Origin: Planctomycetota bacterium
GTDB taxonomy: Bacteria; Planctomycetota; Planctomycetia; Pirellulales; Lacipirellulaceae
DNA: 9,348 bases
Assembly: GCA_029259975.1 (NCBI GenBank)
Contig: JAJDEE010000376.1
Location: 1 to 9,348, forward strand
Direction of reading: 5' to 3'
Both the position numbers and the translations under genes were made by a program. The notes beneath the pieces were generated by a model, which worked only from the letters and a program-made list of their open reading frames with translations, was not told the origin of the DNA and did not search any database. This document shows positions 6,266-9,348 of this stretch, piece after piece; positions within the stretch are counted from its first letter, which is position 1, and every line of letters begins with the position of its first letter.

Positions 6266-8317
6266 AAGCGACTGAAAGATGCCTTTGAGCAGGGCCATGT
6301 GCTCCTTGATATTGACGCTTCCGATATGGCATCAGCCATTCGTGAAACCATCAGCCACATGGTGGCTCAAGGCACACTGTCTGAACAGGTTGCGGAGGAG
6401 GTTGTTTCGGCCCTGCTAAAGCGTGAACAGGAATCGCCGACTGCGCTTGGTCATGCGATGGCGATTCCCCATGCGTATCTCGACGGGATCGAGCAGCAGG
6501 TTGTCCAGTTTGTTCGACTTGCTCGTCCCGTCAACATGGGGGCACCTGATGGGATTCCCACTCAGTTTCTTTTCTTTTTACTGGGACCGCTGGGAGCTTC
6601 TGCTGAGCATATCGACACGTTAGCAAGTGTCGCTCGTCTCATGTCGAATGATGAGTTTCGCTACGACCTCGGTGAGGCTCGTAGTGAAGCAGATCTACTC
6701 GAAGCAGTGCGTTGGTTTGTCGACCTCTCGGTGGCAACGGTTTCGTCTGAAACTACAGCAGGTTTCGGACTCAACTATTCGGGTCGTCTCTTCGGCGGAC
6801 TACTCAACGACATGCGTAGTCGCTCGGCGTGCTACGCAAGTGACTTTCGCGACGGACTACGAGCAAAAAGTTTTAGCTCGACGCTCTTTTTGTTTTTTGC
6901 TTGTCTTGCTCCCGCAGTCACTTTCGGGGGCATTATGGGCGTAGAAACGGCAGGGCAGATAGGCGTCGTTGAGATGCTGGTCGCTTCTGCTTTCTGCGGA
7001 ATTGTCTACGCACTTTTTTCTGGCCAACCGCTAATCATACTTGGTGGTGTCGGACCACTGTTGGTTTTTACAGGAATTCTCTATCGAATAGCTACCGACA
7101 TGCAGTTGCCGTTTCTCTCGACCTATGCCTGGGTTGGTTTTTGGACAGCCTTGTTGCTGATGGTTTTGGCAGCAACTGACGCCAGTTGCCTAATGCGATA
7201 CTTTACTCGCTTTACCGACGAGGTATTTTCGTCGCTCATGGCGCTGATTTTTATTTATGAAGCGATCCGGGCACTCGTTGTCACCTTCCGGGTGAGTTTT
7301 GCCGATGCAACGCATCACGATGGTGCCTTTTTATCATTAATGTTGGCATTCAGTACTTTTTATGTCGGCATGACGCTCTCCCGTTTTCGACGTAGCAAGT
7401 ACCTCTTGTCCTGGATGAGAGAGTTTCTTGCCGATTTCGGACCGATGCTGGCCCTGGTGGCAATGACGTTGATCGCTTGGGGGCTTCGAAGCGAAGTGAT
7501 CGTCGACACACTCCAAGCTCCCGGCAGCCTTCAAACCAGTTCGGGGCGAGCGTGGCTTGTTGATCCGTTTGAAACTCCAGTTTGGGCACGTTGGGCCGCT
7601 CTTGGCCCGGCGATGCTCGCTGCCGTGCTGGTTTACCTCACACAGAACATTACGGCACGTCTCATCAATAGTCCTGACCACAAATTGCAGAAGGCGCCCG
7701 CCTACCATCTCGATCTGGCGGTGGTGGGTGGGCTGATCGGTATCTGCTCGGTGTTTGGCTTGCCGTGGCTAGTCGCTGCTACCGTTCGATCTTTGGCTCA
7801 TGTAAGAGGGCTCGCTGAGACGGAAGAAGTGGTCAGGCCGGGAGGTGACACGCAAGAGCGAGTCATCCATGTTCAGGAAAACCGAATCACGGGTCTCGCC
7901 ATCCACATCTTGATCGCATTATCGCTATTGGTGCTTCCGTTGCTGAATGTTGTACCAATGGCGGTACTCTACGGAGTCTTCCTTTACATGGGCGTTGTCT
8001 CACTCACTGGCAACCAGTTTTTCGAGCGACTGACTTTGTGGTTGACCGATCCCGGTCTCTATCCGCGCACCCATTACCTGCGGCAGGCACCAGCAAAAGT
8101 GATTCATCGATTTACGCTGGTGCAGCTTGTTTGTCTCATAATTCTGTGCGTCATTACACTCAGCCCCATTCAATCGCTCCGTCTTTCATTTCCGCTATTT
8201 ATCGCACTGCTTGTCCCAGTGCGGTTGATAGTTGGCCGAGTCTTTCGAGAAGAACATTTAACTGCCTTAGATGCCGAGGAAACGCCACACGAAGAGGAAA
8301 CGCACTGGTCTGCATAA
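6263..8317 (+). CDS. PTS EIIA (fructose/Ntr type)-SLC4 fusion: probable bicarbonate/anion transporter
   Basis: This 684-residue protein joins two domains. Residues ~1-155 form a PTS EIIA type-2 domain. TALGHAMAIPHAYL (60-73) carries the phosphorylatable histidine, His70, in the A-I-P-H motif, and FFLLGP (104-109) and HIDTLASVARL (116-126) are family blocks. Residues ~170-670 are an SLC4/band 3 core. GGLLNDMRSR (178-187) is followed by SDFRDGL, LAPAVTFGGIMG (215-226), SGQPLIILGGVGPLLVF (253-269), FTRFTDEVF and LIFIYEAI (328-335). GLPWLVAATVRSLAH (499-513), RITGL, FLYMGVVSLTGNQFF (573-587) and LTALDAEE (666-673) complete the match. Arg509 corresponds to band 3 Arg730, while Thr460 replaces Glu681. 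SLC4 proteins move bicarbonate, chloride or borate; the carbonic anhydrase and SulP neighbours favour bicarbonate. Phosphorylation by HPr/NPr could gate it (inference). The next gene starts 64 bases on. Confidence 0.93.
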   Translation: MKRLKDAFEQGHVLLDIDASDMASAIRETISHMVAQGTLSEQVAEEVVSALLKREQESPTALGHAMAIPHAYLDGIEQQVVQFVRLARPVNMGAPDGIPTQFLFFLLGPLGASAEHIDTLASVARLMSNDEFRYDLGEARSEADLLEAVRWFVDLSVATVSSETTAGFGLNYSGRLFGGLLNDMRSRSACYASDFRDGLRAKSFSSTLFLFFACLAPAVTFGGIMGVETAGQIGVVEMLVASAFCGIVYALFSGQPLIILGGVGPLLVFTGILYRIATDMQLPFLSTYAWVGFWTALLLMVLAATDASCLMRYFTRFTDEVFSSLMALIFIYEAIRALVVTFRVSFADATHHDGAFLSLMLAFSTFYVGMTLSRFRRSKYLLSWMREFLADFGPMLALVAMTLIAWGLRSEVIVDTLQAPGSLQTSSGRAWLVDPFETPVWARWAALGPAMLAAVLVYLTQNITARLINSPDHKLQKAPAYHLDLAVVGGLIGICSVFGLPWLVAATVRSLAHVRGLAETEEVVRPGGDTQERVIHVQENRITGLAIHILIALSLLVLPLLNVVPMAVLYGVFLYMGVVSLTGNQFFERLTLWLTDPGLYPRTHYLRQAPAKVIHRFTLVQLVCLIILCVITLSPIQSLRLSFPLFIALLVPVRLIVGRVFREEHLTALDAEETPHEEETHWSA

Positions 8318-8367
8318 CGGTCTCCAACTTGCCAATGTTGGCACTCCCAAAAACAGTAAGTCTACTC

Positions 8368-8384
8368 AAAAGGAAACTGCGATG
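8368..8384 (+). promoter_or_regulatory. Ribosome binding site fixing the ATG of the stress-protein gene
   Basis: AAAGGAAA at 8368-8375 is six bases before the ATG at 8382-8384. This favours that ATG over the upstream in-frame ATG at 8271, which would lie inside the SLC4 gene and add 37 residues that do not belong to the family. Confidence 0.7.
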
Positions 8385-9206
8385 ATTAAACGAATACTTG
8401 TTGGGCTTGGTGGAACACCCTTCACACCAACGGCCATCCGCTACGCCGTCGAGTTGGCAAAGGTCCAGCAGGCGGAATTACTTGGGCTAACAGTCATCGA
8501 CCGTCGCCGTCTGGGGGCTTTGACTAAATCCTCGGGAAACGCTCAATCCGCTGTACGGGAGGCGAAGCGTCTCGATGAGATCGTGGCAAAGCAGGAGCTG
8601 TCGATCATCGACTTTGGATCCGCCTGCACAAATGCCGGCCTCCACTACGACGTGATACGCGAAAGCGGTGATCCTTTTGAAAAAATGATCTCTCAAGCAC
8701 GTTATTACGACCTAATGATTTTTGGACTACGCAGTCTGTTTGATTACGACCTCGTGGGAGGCGAAGCCTCAGATGTGTTGACGCGACTCGTTTCACGAGG
8801 AGTACGACCCATCTTGGCAGTCTCCCAAGAATATCGTCCGATTCGCCGCGTTCTGTTGGCCTATAGCGGTTCGATGGAGTCGGCCAAAGCGATCCGGCGT
8901 TTCATGCAGATGCAACTATGGCCGGAACTTTCCATCAAGGTCGTTACGTTTGAACACCCACCCGAAGTTGCGAGTGAACTTGTAGCTGAAATTTCCAGCT
9001 ACTGCCAAGCTTACGGATACGAGGCCGAGGTCGAACACATAGAGGGCTCTGCCAAGCAGCTATTGCTACAACACGCGACCGATTGGAACGCGGATTTGAT
9101 TGTCATTGGCAATAGTATCAAGCATTACTGGCTGAAAAAGCTCCTGGGTGAAACGGCCATGCACGTCATTAGGGAATCAAGGATTCCTTTGTTTCTCAGT
9201 CAATAA
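8382..9206 (+). CDS. Universal stress protein, two tandem UspA domains
   Basis: The 274-residue product has two UspA-fold domains. The first, residues 1-~148, begins with MIKRILVGLGGTPFTPTAIRYA and ends in VRPILAV. The second, ~153-274, begins with IRRVLLAYSGSMESAKAI and ends with RIPLFLSQ. The last domain carries ADLIVIGNSIKHYWLKKLLGETAMHVI, the place of the G-x2-G-x9-G-(S/T) ATP loop; its first Gly (243) and GET (256-258) remain, but the second Gly is Ile246. The first domain is similarly altered (GLRS, residues 115-118). Usp proteins act in the cytoplasm and often modulate neighbouring transporters under stress. The gene is 64 bases after the EIIA-SLC4 gene and probably in its operon, so a role in controlling ion or bicarbonate transport is plausible but inferred. 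Confidence 0.88.
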   Translation: MIKRILVGLGGTPFTPTAIRYAVELAKVQQAELLGLTVIDRRRLGALTKSSGNAQSAVREAKRLDEIVAKQELSIIDFGSACTNAGLHYDVIRESGDPFEKMISQARYYDLMIFGLRSLFDYDLVGGEASDVLTRLVSRGVRPILAVSQEYRPIRRVLLAYSGSMESAKAIRRFMQMQLWPELSIKVVTFEHPPEVASELVAEISSYCQAYGYEAEVEHIEGSAKQLLLQHATDWNADLIVIGNSIKHYWLKKLLGETAMHVIRESRIPLFLSQ

Positions 9207-9348
9207 ACCTGTTCTGAGGGAAGAAGGCTGGAGCGGCTAAGACACCATTGATCAGGGTCATCACTAATGCGGCGGTGAAATCGCCCGATGGCATTTAGCG
9301 GCAGTTCGCCATCGGACCACCCCACCAAGGCCTGGAATCGCCACTTGC
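9207..9348. other. Window end, no confident gene
   Basis: Two short open frames run off the right edge: a minus-strand frame ending at TGA 9202-9200 (about 49 codons), and a plus-strand ATG at 9288 with no strong ribosome binding site. Neither translation resembles a family I know. An 8-bp inverted repeat, CCGATGGC (9285-9292) and GCCATCGG (9308-9315), has a 15-base loop but no T-run, so it is not a convincing terminator. Confidence 0.4.

Noticed and set aside
8271..8381. Upstream ATG extending the universal stress protein by 37 residues
   Set aside because: It overlaps the end of the SLC4 gene, encodes a basic stretch foreign to the family, and the ATG at 8382 has its own Shine-Dalgarno sequence.
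9285..9315. 8-bp inverted repeat considered as the terminator of the operon
   Set aside because: The loop is 15 bases and no T-run follows, so it does not look like an intrinsic terminator.
9200..9347. Minus-strand open frame running off the right edge, overlapping the end of the stress-protein gene
   Set aside because: About 49 codons without a recognisable family; an open frame of this length is not surprising by chance. It could be a convergent gene, but the window does not show enough.
1..9348. Search for CRISPR arrays, tRNA genes, insertion-sequence ends and phage genes
   Set aside because: No regularly spaced repeats, cloverleaf-like segments, transposase motifs or phage structural genes were seen by eye.

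Overview
The window looks like a stretch of a planctomycete chromosome, most likely of the Pirellulaceae type. The evidence is the glycine-rich, GLKW-ending tail of a ribosomal protein S1 homologue at the left edge, a C-terminal remnant of a DUF1501 (sulfatase-like) protein, a family greatly expanded in planctomycetes, and mixed ATG/GTG starts. This assignment is inference from protein style; no rRNA or other taxonomic marker is present.

Layout. Positions 1-1180 hold the end of a ribosomal protein S1-like gene and, 12 bases later, a metallo-beta-lactamase-fold exonuclease-like gene. Positions 1181-1531 are a gene graveyard with a DUF1501 C-terminal fragment on the minus strand and a membrane-protein-like C-terminal fragment on the plus strand. 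From 1532 a coherent accessory block begins. A NhaR-like LysR regulator (minus strand) is divergent from a plus-strand series: a short HPF/RaiA-type ribosome hibernation factor, a beta-class carbonic anhydrase, a SulP anion transporter with a STAS domain and an unusual 137-residue hydrophilic insert, a truncated phosphoenolpyruvate carboxylase remnant, a PTS EIIA-SLC4 (band 3/bicarbonate transporter) fusion, and a two-domain universal stress protein. The last ~140 bases hold nothing recognisable.

How the genes may work together (inference). Carbonic anhydrase interconverts CO2 and bicarbonate. SulP and SLC4 are the two large transporter superfamilies that carry bicarbonate. PEP carboxylase, of which only the end survives, consumes bicarbonate. 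The EIIA domain would let the nitrogen/carbon phosphotransferase system control the SLC4 channel, and a NhaR-type regulator would tie the block to Na+/alkaline pH. The HPF and stress proteins suggest use in stationary phase or stress. The set reads as an inorganic-carbon supply or pH-homeostasis module. The strongest point of interest is the EIIA-SLC4 fusion: it keeps the phosphorylatable histidine in the same structural superfamily as the cytoplasmic domain of animal band 3, and its transport core lacks the acidic residue that corresponds to band 3 Glu681.
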